DNA from: Anisakis pegreffii
Lineage: Eukaryota > Nematoda > Chromadorea > Rhabditida > Anisakidae
DNA: 64,000 bases
Assembly (NCBI GenBank): GCA_035041965.1
Contig: JAPYMA010000840.1
Span: 1 to 64,000 of the forward strand
Reading direction: 5' to 3'
Of this stretch, positions 51,099 through 63,290 are shown piece by piece. A model generated the notes under the pieces. That model was not told where the DNA came from and did not search any database. It saw only the letters and a list, made by a program, of their open reading frames with translations. Positions within the stretch are counted from its first letter, which is position 1, and each line of letters begins with the position of its first letter. The position numbers and the translations under genes were made by a program.

Positions 51099-54000
51099 TA
51101 AGCTTGAAGGAAGCAATCCAAAAACGAATGGAATAACGCCATTCCGCATGGTTATGATTCAACGAGCACGTGAAAATGAAACGCTGATTTGAGTGTCAAT
51201 GACGATGAATTTGGGTGGAAATAATTTTCGAGATGCAGACAATTCCTGCATGGAATCTTCGCGAAAACGGAGGACTAACACGGCAAATACGTATCCAATA
51301 ATGTCTATTAGAGTTGAAACCTGGGAACTGCTCAACTATACTGCAGTGCACTATAATGTAAATTTAAGGCTAAAAAGATTTCAAAACGAAATAATCCGAT
51401 GAAAGCCATTTGAATAGAGTGCAGAAGGACGGAAACTAATCGGGTGAAACGACTGTAATTTTTTTCGGATTCGTTCAATTGATATCGCAGAAAAACGATC
51501 ACGTATCAAGAGATGATCATGAAAATGAATTATTACGCAATTCATGCACACTTTTGTATTGCAATTAAGTTTTTTCTTATACAAAATACGTGTGCAAATT
51601 TATTGCATTCATTCACTGCAAGAACAAACCCGTTCTTCCATGTGATTTATCGTTTTGAACTTGACGTGAACAAATTTTTGAGCGAAAAAAAAACTGGAAA
51701 TCGAAAAAATTCACGGCACTTTCTTTGCAACATTACGCAAATTATTGCTGTTACACATAATTCCACGCACATTACACACCACGTTCTGAGAATAAGGACA
51801 TCATCGAAAAACATTAATTTTTTCACATAATTATGGAATCTTAAACATTTTTCAGAGATGACTAATAGAAATGTCTCGCCATTGCATCTGTAAAATGAAT
51901 TCAATGTGAATTGACTGAATGTGGCAATGACGAGAACAAAGAACGATGATGCAATATAGCCTAAATGCCATCAAACAATGAGTAATTCAAAGAATGAAAT
52001 AATTTGCATTTTAGAGCGCAAGCAAAGACGTAAGCTTTTCGTAACGTTTCCGAAGATGAACATCTTTCAAAGAAAATTCAGAATTCACAATCAGTTGGAT
52101 TCGTCAGTTGTGCGATATATTTGCAGACACTCGGATAAGATAGTAAACTGAAATTTCATAACTTCCAAATTCTCTCATATCACTTCCTCTTGCTAAGTGG
52201 GATTTCCAAATATCGGCGAAACTGCACTCTTGGATGCAAAATATCTATGCAAAAAGGGCGACTTTAGCAAAGAACCATAAACAATTTTATTGTTTGCTTC
52301 ATTTTCTTGGAAGCAATCACTGAATAATTGCTTGATGAATGTGGAATCAAAAGCGATTTGTGGCCATAATTTAGGCTATATTTCATCATCATTTTCTGTC
52401 GGTTGTCATTTCCACATCCAATTCAATCACTGTGAATTCATAGCGCACACTTAGCTGAGAGGGAACGCCACTGGTCGAACGACTTTGAAACCTACAGATT
52501 CTCGGACGAATCAACACAACAACGATTAACACTCTGCTCACGACCAAGCGCAAAAACAACTCGACATCTCAATCGCTACTTTGCGTTACTAACAGATTTT
52601 TGTTTGCACAAAAAATGACTTCGCACAAAAATGACGACATTTCAAATCAGTGAATCAGCTGTAAACTTCAAGCCAACCCAATCGAATGACGCATAATGTG
52701 CATATGCAAATAACGGTGAATCAGTGAAATATGTATACTGAATGTGATAATATCCCAGCAGGTGATAATCAGATCGAATAGAAATACGAACAAATATCAT
52801 TCTAGCGTAAGATTAAGATCGGACTGCTGAGTTGTGATGTGTTGTATTGTTTCCAATGGATGATCGCTTCGTGCGTAATATCCATTCACCTTTACTGTGT
52901 GCGTTATTCTCCTCCGTTGAAAGCATCAGCACACTGCAGCAGCAATACCTCTCCATTCACTCATATCACAACATCAATAATCTCAAACGTTTGCCTCTCG
53001 AATGATAAAATGATGATGACGAAAGCGATAATATGATAATAACGGCGTGTTATTTACGGTTGTTTATCTCAACCTCTATAACGCCTACACTTGTACGCGA
53101 GTTTCCGCTACATATTTTTATATATGCAACAGCATTTTCCTTGAACATTTCGCTTCACCCATTCACATCTCAATTCACAAGAAAAGTTTTTGCTCACGAC
53201 CACCAACTCAAACAGATCAGATTCGAAACCACATGCATTCATCCATCCACCCACCCGCCTTGACTTCATCCAAAAATATCCGTTCCATTTCATTCTGACA
53301 ATATTTGAACATCGACAAAAATCACAATATCATACATTCATATAACGATGAATTTATCACCTTGACAATTCATTAATTCAATTCATCATCAAACCGATAA
53401 TCTCAGCATTTATCCGATTATGCAGTTGTCTGAAAGTAATCCTGTCAAAAAAACCACTCTGATATCGTTTCAAAAATATTCCACATTCAGAAATTGACTT
53501 TAAAACGTTCAGAAAATTGAATTTAATGCTGCCCCGTTGACAATTTAAGAACAAATTTTCCAATTTACTTGACAGCAACGGAAAAAATCGAATAGAATTT
53601 CACTAACAAATAAATGCAATAAAAAACATGAATTCGAAATCGTCAAACGACTGCTGAATAAAACCAAAAATCTAGTCTGAATACAATCCACATCACGCAA
53701 TTACTCAGTTTTCAATCAATATTATAATACCGTCGGCGATATCTTTTTGATATGTCACTAGAAGAGAAGTATTCATAGAAGAGATTGATATTGAATAACA
53801 CACAAAAGTATGTCACAAAATTCATCATTCAGCGTACTTTGGCAACGGAATCACTCGACACGACAACATTTCAGAGTTCAAAAGTGATCATCGATGATAT
53901 TTGTTCAAACGATTACACCGTCAAAGAATTTCCTCTCATAAAGTTGCATCGGCAATCCAGTTATTAATTGCCAGTGTATTTACTTACCTAATAGTAAATG

Positions 54001-57000
54001 TGTAACTGAATACGCATTCAAAAACGAACGATCGATAACGTAAAATTTTTGTCGAAAATGTATAATTTCTGAACGTAACACAATTTTTTTCTCTCAATTC
54101 AGTCAGATATCAAATCGACAACATCGAAGAAGAATAAAAACCAAAATTGGGAAAATTGGACATAAACGTAAACCACAAAATTGGTCCTTAGTATTTAACA
54201 CTTGAAAGCAACAAATAATTTTTCTATACATCCAAATAATGTCGATCGAATATCAAAAACGGTAGAAAATTCAATTCTGCCTATTCATTCTCAAGGATAA
54301 CAAAAGAAACTGCTGTTGAAAACTATATAAAGCGCTGAGTGATAACAATTCGACTAGTCGCAGCTTCTTGAGCCGAATCATGACTGCTTGATCGTTTACG
54401 ATAAAACCATGAAAACGATTCAACAATTCATATTTCACTTGGAATGGAACGATGGAATATTAATTCGAAATATTCCCATAAAAGAACTGCAAAATGCTGT
54501 GAAATGTATACAGCTGTGATGCACTCCAATCCGAAAAGCAATAAACATCACAGATACACCCAAAAAAACCCTCCCATATCCCAAAAGTTTTCACTAAACG
54601 ATATCAACAACGTCTTGAAAAGACAAAGGCATCCATTCATATCTAGGCGTCATTCGGGGGCAATTAACGCAAACATCTTTTCCATTACTGCGCACATCTG
54701 TCATTATGACAAACGATTTCAGCTAATATTATTCATCGATATTCATTGCAGATGACAGATTGCTATTTCGAATAGCTCACCGAACGAAAGTTGTTTTGAA
54801 TAGTCCCCACGAAAAAACCTCGTGTCAGAATTCTCAAGAAAATTCAACGACTACAGAGCGTTTTCGCATAATAATGGGAGAACTCACATGAATGAATCAG
54901 TCAAATAACTGGAACACTGATTCAACAAGACCTCCATATTGAAAAAACAAGATTGAATAATCATCCGAAAACATCGCACAAACAGAAATGAAAAAATCCA
55001 ATGAAATGAACGGATAAAGCGACAAAATGATTCAGCAAACATTTATGTATTTCAACACGAATCGAAAAAAGTGAATTTCTCATGAGAATTCCGGTCTCAT
55101 TCTGAAAACAACACAGACATCTTGCTCAAGCTTTCCATACGGCATTTTTCTTCTGCTAACGATGATAAGGACATTTTTAATCAATCCGATTTTAACAGAC
55201 TGAATCGATGATTCCAAAGGAACACATCTTGATTGTTTACCTCGGTGCAACCGTCACCTCAGGTAACTTTTGCTGGAAATGAATTCAATATCATCTGAAT
55301 AATGATCATACCGAACACAACAATGATAATTCTTATGCACACTATACCGGACTGAATTCAGTGTTTTTCAGAAATTTTACATGAATAATCTCAACATATA
55401 AAATTCATTGATCTTATTTCTGTAGCCATAACACTGTTATGATTGTACGTACGTTCATCAACCATTAAAAACGAACAAACACATAAATATTTGCCTATTT
55501 CACAAGTGTTGTCAAGCGTGAAAAGAAAACTTCAGAAAGAAAATCGTAAGCAAAAGCAAGACAACAACAAAAAACACAGTCAAGCGTTAAAAAGTTATGA
55601 ACGAACGAATGTCACGAAATGCTTCCCGTCATCACACAAACTTCCTCAATATGTGCAATCATCACAAAATCAAAACCTTTAAAAATACAACATCGATCAA
55701 AATAAATCGAAACAATCAAGAGGAAAGAGCCCCAAAACTCCCAGAATTGAGCTTTATCAAAGTGAAGTTTAACAGTTTGATGAAAAGAATGCATTCATCG
55801 AGGGTTAGACGTTATTTCCAAAGGCATTGTAGGAGTAATAAAAGTGTACAGTTCATTTGATGATTCACTAATATGAAGTCATAATTGGTGAATACAACTG
55901 AATGATGATTGAAATGGTAAGGAACTTGTGAATTTGAAACAATTTCGATGTATTTTCAAATCGGAGAGTTTAAAACTCGATTGCTTCTAATTTACAAAGA
56001 CACTTATCATGTGCTACGTAGAATCGTTTGCTTGAAAAATCATAGAAAAAGACTTTGTACTTTTATTTTTTTTAATTAAAATTATTTTAGTTCGTTTGGT
56101 AATGCCTTCAACGAGAACAAGTTCAATTTAGGGAATATTCTTGCGGTCGATTGGTTCGAACAACTAAACACATCAATTCATCTGTGTTTTTGATGGAAAC
56201 AATAATGATGTAAAGATAATTTCAGTGATGATGATGACAACAATAACAATGGTGAAGATGAGATGAATTCAAACAGTATTCGAAATAACAAAAACAAAAC
56301 TTTTAGCATTAATTTCCTATGAAACCGATGAATTTTCGTAATCCACACAACGAAAACTTAAACCAAAAATTACGATTACACACTTAAGCAGTGAAGGTTT
56401 CGAACTGACTCGCGATCACTGAATATAATTAATTGTCGTGATGAATTCAAATAAAACAATAAACTTTCTTTGCGGAAATCTGATAATGCATCAATCAAAA
56501 AAGAGAATAAACTCGAAATAAACGTGCACATAATTGCGTACATCACAATGATCACTCGTCTCAAGCAGTTGACTGTTGTGAACTGTTATCGAATGGTATG
56601 CAGAACATCTTATGTTGATGGCTAATCATACACACGCAAACGAGCTATAAGTAAAAGAACGAAGATCTAAGCGTAAGTCAGCAAGTACTATATGCACCAG
56701 TGCTTAGAAGAGAATTTCGATGGATAATGCTAGAATGAGGGGGATGAAGCAACAACAGCAGCAGTTAACAGTAGTAGGCTGAGGTTAAACTTCAGCATTT
56801 GAGTATACTCATCAACGATTCTTTATATTCTCAGTTCAGATGAATGAATGACACATAGAGAGTATAGACACATATATAATCATTTTGCAGTATATATTGA
56901 TTACTGCAGACATTTACACTTTAAATTGTATATGTTCGTTGAATATACATATAAACACGCATTGCATCGTTAGGGAGGAGGGAGAGCAACTGAACGTTTC

Positions 57001-57658
57001 GTAATATAACCTTCTTTATTCGTTCTAGTGCACTCTTTTCCCATCTTCACAAGCCTGTCTCTCTCCTCGATTCGCTGTGCACTTGTTGTACACAATTAGC
57101 TGCAGCATTGGGCATTAACAGTTTCGGACTAGCTCAATCAACACAGACATAGCTAACAATAAGATTAAGATCTTCGTGTACAGTTGCGAATGCTCCTCCC
57201 AGATTAAGTGTAATCCAGCGTAAATTGGACAAGACAGTGTACAAAAGGTCGGCTGTTGTTCCGTTGGGGCTAACCCTGACTGAACTTCTTTGTGAGTTCC
57301 CAAATTCGGTTTAAAACCTCATGGGATCAGACCATAAAGTCCCTCAAAAACACTCAACTTTGACTTGGATTCTCGAAATAAAACGCCGAACAATCAAATG
57401 TCGAACGCCACCAAACAAGTAATTGAATGCTGGACAAGGTCCTGTGATACTGTGAAGTAATAGTTTTTATATTAATAATATGGGACTTTTCAAAACGCAT
57501 GTTACAATTTAGTAACGTTACAAAATAATGTTATTCGATAGCCAAAAATGAAAAAAAGGACAAATAAAACAATGCTCAGTACTTAGGCTGAGGCTGAGGT
57601 TTAGACACTTAGTCTGAGGCTCATCCCAGAACATAGACTTAATGGTACTCTAAAAAGA

Positions 57659-57838
57659 ATGCTCACGCTGTTTCATTCGTGCATTCAAATGGGATTGTTC
57701 AACAACGCTTATGCAATACAATTAGGGTTGGTAACAGATGAAACCACTGAAAAATTAGTTGGAAACTTGTTAGTGAGCACCAACAAAACAAAGTTCAAGT
57801 GTCGGTGGCTACCGATCGGGAGTTCTGCAGCGGTCTGA
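57659..57838 (+). CDS. Unrecognised open frame, possible exon
   Basis: An ATG-initiated frame of 59 codons begins MLTLFHSCIQMGLFNNAYAI and contains NKTKFKCRWLP before a stop. Amino-acid composition is more protein-like than the surrounding AT-rich frames. Two in-frame phase-0 donors occur (TTG|GTAACA and TTA|GTGAGC). Either could join to the acceptor at 57997-57999 in front of the next open frame. I do not recognise the protein, and it may be a decayed element. Confidence 0.25.
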   Translation: MLTLFHSCIQMGLFNNAYAIQLGLVTDETTEKLVGNLLVSTNKTKFKCRWLPIGSSAAV

Positions 57839-57999
57839 CTCTCATTGCAATGAAAAAAACATAAACTAAAAAGCAGATGAAACTGCAGCTACGAACATCC
57901 GGACTTAGTTTTGTGCGTTTATAAAAAAGTGCATATCGAGTCGAAGCGACATGAAAAAAGCGTCCAACATCAAAATCAACTCCTCATCTCAACAAATAG

Positions 58000-58362
58000 G
58001 CACTAAGGAAATTTAAAATTGCTCAGAAACGTTTGACCGAAATATTGGAATACAAACACTTCCTGACGGAACAATTCGTAAATTATGCACTAGTTCATTG
58101 GGTGGAAGAAATAACGAGCGATCTAGTGGATAAACCAGTGGTTTTCACGTTATCATACTCTGTTCCTATGTTGAGCCTTATGATAGACCGTAACTCGTTG
58201 CCTCCTCTAAAAATCTACGTGGATGCTTCTCCTTCCTCTGACCATCTATCACATCTTAGTGATAAATGCGAAAAAAGATACGAAATTAAAAGAATGATGA
58301 AACAGTTCCCAGTGAACAATTCGTCGATAGTATTAGTGGAATCAGTTTTTGCGATCAAGTAG
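58000..58362 (+). CDS. Unrecognised open frame, possible second exon
   Basis: An open frame of 120 codons follows 'caacaaatag', which resembles a splice acceptor. It starts ALRKFKIAQKRLTEILEYKH, then LTEQFVNYALVHWVEEITSD, and ends in a hydrophobic VLVESVFAIK before TAG. It has no in-frame ATG near its start, so it needs an upstream exon, and the frame at 57659 is in compatible phase. No domain was recognised. A decayed transposon protein is an alternative. Confidence 0.25.
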   Translation, partial: ALRKFKIAQKRLTEILEYKHFLTEQFVNYALVHWVEEITSDLVDKPVVFTLSYSVPMLSLMIDRNSLPPLKIYVDASPSSDHLSHLSDKCEKRYEIKRMMKQFPVNNSSIVLVESVFAIK

Positions 58363-59055
58363 GCATTTTGAAAGCATTTATTGAATTTTATGAAAGATAT
58401 ATGAAAAAGTCAATGGATCATGACTTACCAACTTCCATATTTCTCGCCCAACACTCCTAAAATCCGCTCTCTCCCAGAGAGGGATTCCTCTTGCCATGTG
58501 AATCACTTAAAAAAACATCTACAGAAAGTCTGCCTCATTCCGTTCGGAATATTTTCATTTTTGCATCTAGATTCTAATCGACCTATTGCGATCCATAATA
58601 AATACCGAAAGGTTCAAAAAAATTATCATTGTGGAAGATTTTCTAATAGAATAGCGACATGTATTATAGAGTAAAAAATTTTAACAAGTACAATTATACC
58701 ACAATATCCCTAAAATGTCGATATAATTATGCTTGTTTATACTCACTTATTATTGAATATCTAATTTGGTTGTTTTTACTTAAACGATTGACGTTACTGA
58801 ATGACTGTTTGTCTGGTGTTTTCCCGAAAATGTGGACTATTTTTAAATAAAAAGTTTTTGTATTGTTGGTATAGTGCATTGACCGCCTTTGTGAGTATTT
58901 CTTCAACTACGGAAACATCCACCAACGAATATTATAATTAACTTATCAATTAAGCGATCGAATAAAATATTGATGAATATTGTCACTGTAATTCCAACAA
59001 CGAGAATATTTGACATAATCGAAATCACAAGTAACAACAATAATCGTTCAAATAA
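58363..59055. other. Intergenic, no gene recognised
   Basis: AT-rich. The open frames at 58420-58674 and 58659-58850 have no recognisable similarity. Confidence 0.45.
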
Positions 59056-59460
59056 GCAAAATCGCCCGACAAGATGTATGTTTTTCTTAACCTAGAGGTT
59101 CTGTGGAATCCAACGGTGTGAAGAAATTGCCATGTTACTGAGCAAACCTGAGAGTACAGTTAGCTTGAAGATGGTAATCCTCATCTTACAATAGTAATGT
59201 ATAGATCGATCTATAGTGATCAATGTATCTAAACGAGCGCCACTGCGCTAGCTGAGATACCTCCAAGAAATTAGCTATATCTCCTCGTGTAAGCAAAATC
59301 GCCCGACAACATGTATGTTTTTCTGAATGCAGAGGTTCTGTAGAATCGAATGGTATGGATAAATCCCTATATTACTGGGCAAACCTGAGAGTACCATTAG
59401 CTCGAACATGGTAACCCTTATAGTGCTATAGTAATGTATAGTTCGTTCTGTAAATATTAT
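59056..59460 (+). repeat. Dispersed tandem-dimer repeat R2, copy 2
   Basis: Two tandem units with a period of 237 bp ('gcaaaatcgcccgacaa' begins at 59056 and again at 59293); the second is incomplete. It is the reverse complement of 8349-8750. The dimer arrangement is preserved at both loci, so it is probably part of the mobile unit. Confidence 0.75.
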
Positions 59461-59700
59461 ACTTTGCGAATTCTCAAAGCACCATTTTGATGAATGATTC
59501 AAATCAAAACATGAAGATGAACATATGGGAATGCAACATCTTTGCTGCATATTCATTGTCAGATAAAATGCATGCTAATAGCCAAAACAAAGGCATTGTC
59601 TGGAAGCTAAGAAATTGTATTACAAGATGTTATATACAAATATGATCTTTCAAGAATGTGAGAATGGACGAAGATATGAAGCCCATAGAAGAAGGTGGTT
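59448..59700 (+). repeat. LTR-like repeat R3, copy 1
   Basis: It starts 'tgtaaatattatac' and shares 'gcaacatctttg.tg', 'cagataaaatgcatgctaat' and 'agccaaaacaaagg' with 63020-63290. Copies 1 and 3 lie in the same orientation on either side of the gag remnants, so they are candidate long terminal repeats or LTR fragments. Ends are not fixed. Confidence 0.45.
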
Positions 59701-59773
59701 CGGGGAGCGAGTGCAGTCAGAGAAGTCGGAATCTAAATCTACACTTATTCCATAACCATTCAAATCAATGTGT

Positions 59774-59935
59774 TGATTAGCCAACGATTGGCTCCTAAAC
59801 GTATCGTGTCGATTCACATTACGTTACTATTCAATTAATTGTACTGGAATTGCCATCAGCCAACGATTGGCATCTAAACATATTGTGTTCTGTCCATATT
59901 ACGTCCGTATTTAGCCAATTGTATTGTAATCGTCA
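59774..59935. repeat. Two-copy tandem repeat
   Basis: A unit of roughly 85-100 bp containing 'agccaacgattggc', 'ctaaac.tat.gtgt' and 'cacattacgt'/'catattacgt' occurs twice in a row just downstream of the LTR-like repeat. Confidence 0.7.
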
Positions 59936-60626
59936 GTGTCGTGAAGTATGCTATTCACGATAGAAATGATGCCGTTTTTATTCATTCTTATGATTACGTT
60001 TATCCTCGTACTGTCCATATCTTATCTCGACGTTTTATCTTCTTCACCAATATATTGAAAATTTTGTAATGTGTAATATATACCTTTCATCATTCACGTA
60101 TCTTCGCTGTATTCGTTTGATTCCTTATCCATTCCATTACGTTAAATTTACTAATAAAGATGTACTGCTTGTTTTCGTTGCTGTGTGTGTGAATCAAAAT
60201 TTCGCTCGATCGCAACTGAAGTATTGTCTCTCGATCTGGAGCTAAGTTTTGCTCGTACTTAAATCCTCGACTGTTTCCCCGTCATTTCGTGTCCACATTC
60301 CGTTCAAAGCAAATATCTTCTGTGTGGTGAATCACAATCAACAACCACTAAACGCCAAACTCGCTGAACCAAGCAACGATCAATTCCAAATTCTATGAAT
60401 CTGTCGTGCAAAAGGTATGACTCACACCGTCATAATTTTCGCACGAATATCGAAAAGATCGGAGAAACTGATAAAGACGTCAGAGGTGATAAAAGCCAGC
60501 TAGGAAGATTATAACCCTAACATCGCCCCAACCCTTGGGAAAGGGGTGGGATTCTTAGAAAATCGAAACGTATAAAACAGCGAGCTTTTGTATACAGTTC
60601 ATTCTGAAAATTCACCCAATCGGTCA
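59936..60626. other. Retroelement-associated sequence without a clear gene
   Basis: It contains an AATAAA at about 60154 that could be an R-region polyadenylation signal of an LTR. Otherwise nothing recognisable. Confidence 0.3.
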
Positions 60627-60947
60627 ATATTCAGAGAGGCTCTGCCTCACCATATATTCAGAGAGGCTCTGCCTCACCATATATTCAGAGAGGCTCTGCC
60701 TCACCATATATTCAGAGAGGCTCTGCCTCACCATATATTCAGAGAGGCTCTGCCTCACCATATATTCAGAGAGGCTCTGCCTCACCATATATTCAGAGAG
60801 GCTCTGCCTCACCATATATTCAGAGAGGCTCTGCCTCACAATATATTCAGGGGGATTAACCTCCCAATTCGAAGAAGTATTCGACAGACCGCCAGCACCG
60901 AGTTACCAGTACGATACGACGACCTATCAACGTCAACGTCATTGTGA
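60588..60947 (+). CDS. Open frame across the minisatellite, doubtful gene
   Basis: A 119-codon frame consists of 13 unique residues, eight nonapeptide repeats (IFREALPHH) and a 34-residue tail ending DDLSTSTSL. It sits directly upstream of the gag remnants and could be a leader-region or gag N-terminal frame of the retroelement. It may equally be open only because of the in-phase repeat. No domain recognised. Confidence 0.2.
   Translation: MYTVHSENSPNRSIFREALPHHIFREALPHHIFREALPHHIFREALPHHIFREALPHHIFREALPHHIFREALPHHIFREALPHNIFRGINLPIRRSIRQTASTELPVRYDDLSTSTSL
60627..60842. repeat. 27-bp hairpin minisatellite, eight copies
   Basis: Eight head-to-tail copies of a 27-bp unit ('atattcagagaggctctgcc' then 'tcaccat') with a partial ninth. 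Only the eighth unit shows a substitution (ACCAT to ACAAT). Each unit contains a perfect small hairpin, GAGGC-TCT-GCCTC. Because 27 is divisible by three, both strands stay open: IFREALPHH repeats on plus and VRQSLSEYM on minus. Confidence 0.97.
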
Positions 60948-61094
60948 TCGGTGATATTCACTGCCCGATTATATTGTATTGTATTGTATGAGCGAAGTAG
61001 TCTAGGTCCCCAGTTTCAAAATGGGCCACTCATCCCCGGACCTGCATTCTCCACTGTAGCCACCCGACCCCCGTTCGGATTACGTCACAGAATC

Positions 61095-61316
61095 CTAAAT
61101 ATTCACTGGATCACTTATTGCTCGTCAAAATTTGCTAATGTGTAAACAAAATCAAGGCGAAAGTGTCAATGCGTTTACGGAACGATTAAGACAGGCTGTA
61201 CGCGCTACGCTGCCACTGTTGGATTAAGTGTGCACACCTTTAAGGATAGCCTCATGGATCACTTCTTAGACAGACTTCTACCTGACATCTCATTCCATAT
61301 CAAGGCGTCTGAGCCA
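61095..61316 (+). pseudogene. LTR-retroelement gag capsid fragment 1
   Basis: A plus-strand frame carries a capsid-type motif (KQNQGESVNAFTERLRQAV), typical of the major homology region side of Ty3-like Gag, ended by a stop. The following 61215-61316 segment duplicates 61637-61741. The fragment breaks off at about 61316 where unrelated leader-like sequence begins. It is an inactive remnant of an invertebrate LTR retrotransposon. Confidence 0.6.
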
Positions 61317-61407
61317 ACCTGTTTTATATCACAGATATTCATAGTTATTCATAACAAACGTCATTCAACCATTCATTCGTAACCCAACACACCACACAAA
61401 ATTTCAC

Positions 61408-61420
61408 TGGTAGCAGCGAG
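61408..61420 (+). other. Primer-binding-site-like sequence
   Basis: 'tggtagcagcgag' starts with TGG, as expected for a site complementary to a tRNA 3' CCA end. It lies before a leader and a short ATG frame (61509) that precede the second gag fragment, which is the position expected for a PBS. The tRNA could not be identified. Confidence 0.3.
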
Positions 61421-61636
61421 TTGTTAGTTCAAAGTTCGACGAATATTAAATAATTCGAGTGCTTGTGGTTCAACAAATATCGTGTGGTAAGTCTACTGAT
61501 TCCGCATAATGAGTTCTTTATTCAATATCAAATTAAATACTGATAAACGAATAATCACCAGAGTCTCCACAGTCTTCTAACAACGTTACAGACGTTTGAA
61601 CAAGTAGTACAAAGAGAAATTAGGTCAGTTTCAAGA

Positions 61637-62450
61637 GTGTTGGATTAAGTGAGCACACTTTCAAGGATAGCCTCATGGATCATTTCTTAGACAGACTTCT
61701 GCCTGACATTTTATTCCATGTCAGGGCGTCTGAGCCAATTTCTTTTGAAGAATTTCATATGAAGACACTACATATTGAAAATTTATTGAATGCCAGGTCT
61801 GCGGCAGCTACTATCAATCCAACAATTGGAAACTTAATCATGACCACTGAAATTAATCCATCTATTCAGCAATTGGTTCAGATAACTCAGTCTTTAAAGG
61901 AAATGATGGCCTTAGCTAAGCCTCAACACGATAATTATAACTGCTAATATCAGACCAAGTGCACCTGAATAGGACACTACAGGCACCACTGAACCCTTAC
62001 CCTGACAATCGGAGTTATAATGCTTCGAATTACTTCAGGAGGGATAATCAGTATCGAAACAGACATTCTAGTCCAGACAGGAGTAGCATACACGAACAAA
62101 ATAGATATCAGGACTGCCACGACAACAGGAATAGTCATCGAACTCGCCCATTTTATGCCACTAACATCGGAAGACAATTACAAAGATACGAATGAAATTA
62201 TGACACTAGACCGTACTGCACATACTGTAAGAAGGTAGGCCATTTGACATAGAACTGCTATAAGAGGAATACTCCATCCGACCTACTTCCCACTAGAAAC
62301 CCAACTCATCCTCAGGCACATACAAGATTCCCTGCCCACTCCAATTACACTGGTGGTGTAGGTCGAGATTATCCTAATGCAGTACACTCTCCAGATATCA
62401 ACTACGTCAGCTCATCAACAAGTGATGCCATTGTAAACATTGCACTTTTC
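61637..62450 (+). pseudogene. LTR-retroelement gag fragment 2 with broken zinc knuckle
   Basis: The frame 61675-61947 (starts MDHFLDRLLPDILFHV) continues the capsid region. After a stop, a second frame (61959-62195) is rich in Asn, Arg, Tyr and Ser, as in a nucleocapsid linker. Further on, at 62216-62258, a CCHC zinc-knuckle spacing (C-x2-C-x4-H-x4-C) is present but interrupted by a TAG stop before the last Cys. Protease, reverse transcriptase and integrase were not found. The gene is disabled by several stops and frameshifts. Confidence 0.65.
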
Positions 62451-62459
62451 GAATTCCCA

Positions 62460-62600
62460 AAATATGCAATGAAAGGATCAGATCAAAAGATAAATGCATG
62501 AGAAAGGCAACATTTTTGTTGCATGTTTATGAAAAGATACATACCCAGCTAAAATGCATGCCTACAGTCAAAACAAAGGCATTATCTGAAAGCTAAAAGC
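62460..62600 (+). repeat. LTR-like repeat R3, copy 2 (partial)
   Basis: A shorter, more diverged copy with 'ggcaacatttttgttgcat', 'taaaatgcatgcc' and 'caaaacaaaggcattatctg'. It directly follows the gag remnant. Confidence 0.45.
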
Positions 62601-63019
62601 ATCAGCAGATGACCTTATCTACGAATACCATCTTGCAGGAGCATGGGAAAGATGGAGCAATGGATGAGCTTAAAAAGCAACAAGAAGACTGGAGAGAGGA
62701 GACGAGTTTCATTGTGGCAAGCGTATCAAAGCTTGATTGGTCGTACTTCTGCGTTATTCAAATTGTGTTATTCAAAACATCAACTCCATCAACGTAACAA
62801 GTAATGATACAATTTCACAACTACGAGAGCAATTGGGTGTCACCAGCCAAGGATAGCATTATAATTATAGGTGATTTTCAGTCACTGCGCAGATCCCACA
62901 CTTGGAAGACGTATTCAGGTGAGGTGGTTAAAGAAACGCCAATCGTCGACTGTCACCTACGAGAAAACAATTAATGAATGAAATAGTGAATTATGCGTAA
63001 TATTCATTTGATTCAAAGT
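62601..63019. other. No gene recognised; possible retroelement remnant
   Basis: The short frame at 62609-62797 (contains ELKKQQEDWREETSF) is helix-like but not recognised. A further short frame lies near 62860-62960. Both lie between two LTR-like repeats. Confidence 0.3.
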
Positions 63020-63290
63020 GTAAACATAGCATTTTCAGAATTCTCAAAACACCAGTTTGATGAAAGGTGCAAATCAAAACATAAAAGATGAACAAATGAG
63101 GAATGCAACATCTTTGTTGTATATTCAGATAAAATGCATGCTAATAGCCAAAACAAAGGTTACAAATATGATCTTTTAGGAATGTGAGAAAGGAAGGCGA
63201 GACAGTGGGCATGAAAGAAGACAATCGTATCAACAGAAGAGGAGTCGGATAATCTGTGAAAGCTCGACCGTCATAATCAGTCGAAGATAA
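63020..63290 (+). repeat. LTR-like repeat R3, copy 3
   Basis: Begins 'tgtaaacatagcat', parallel to copy 1's start, and follows it through 'acaaatatgatctttt'/'acaaatatgatctttc' and 'agaag..agtcgga' motifs. Confidence 0.45.

Larger units (their letters stand above)
48659..57658. other. Upstream of integrin; long intergenic region, no gene seen
   Basis: No conserved coding sequence was recognised in 9 kb. It contains a degenerate 'cattgaaata' tandem tract at about 49651-49797, a GC-rich island at 50650-50850 and an AAT microsatellite at 51049-51098. The integrin promoter should lie just above 48658, but no specific element could be identified. Confidence 0.5.

Noticed and set aside
60627..60842. 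CRISPR-like repeat array
   Set aside because: Units are directly contiguous with no spacers and the genome is eukaryotic; it is a minisatellite.
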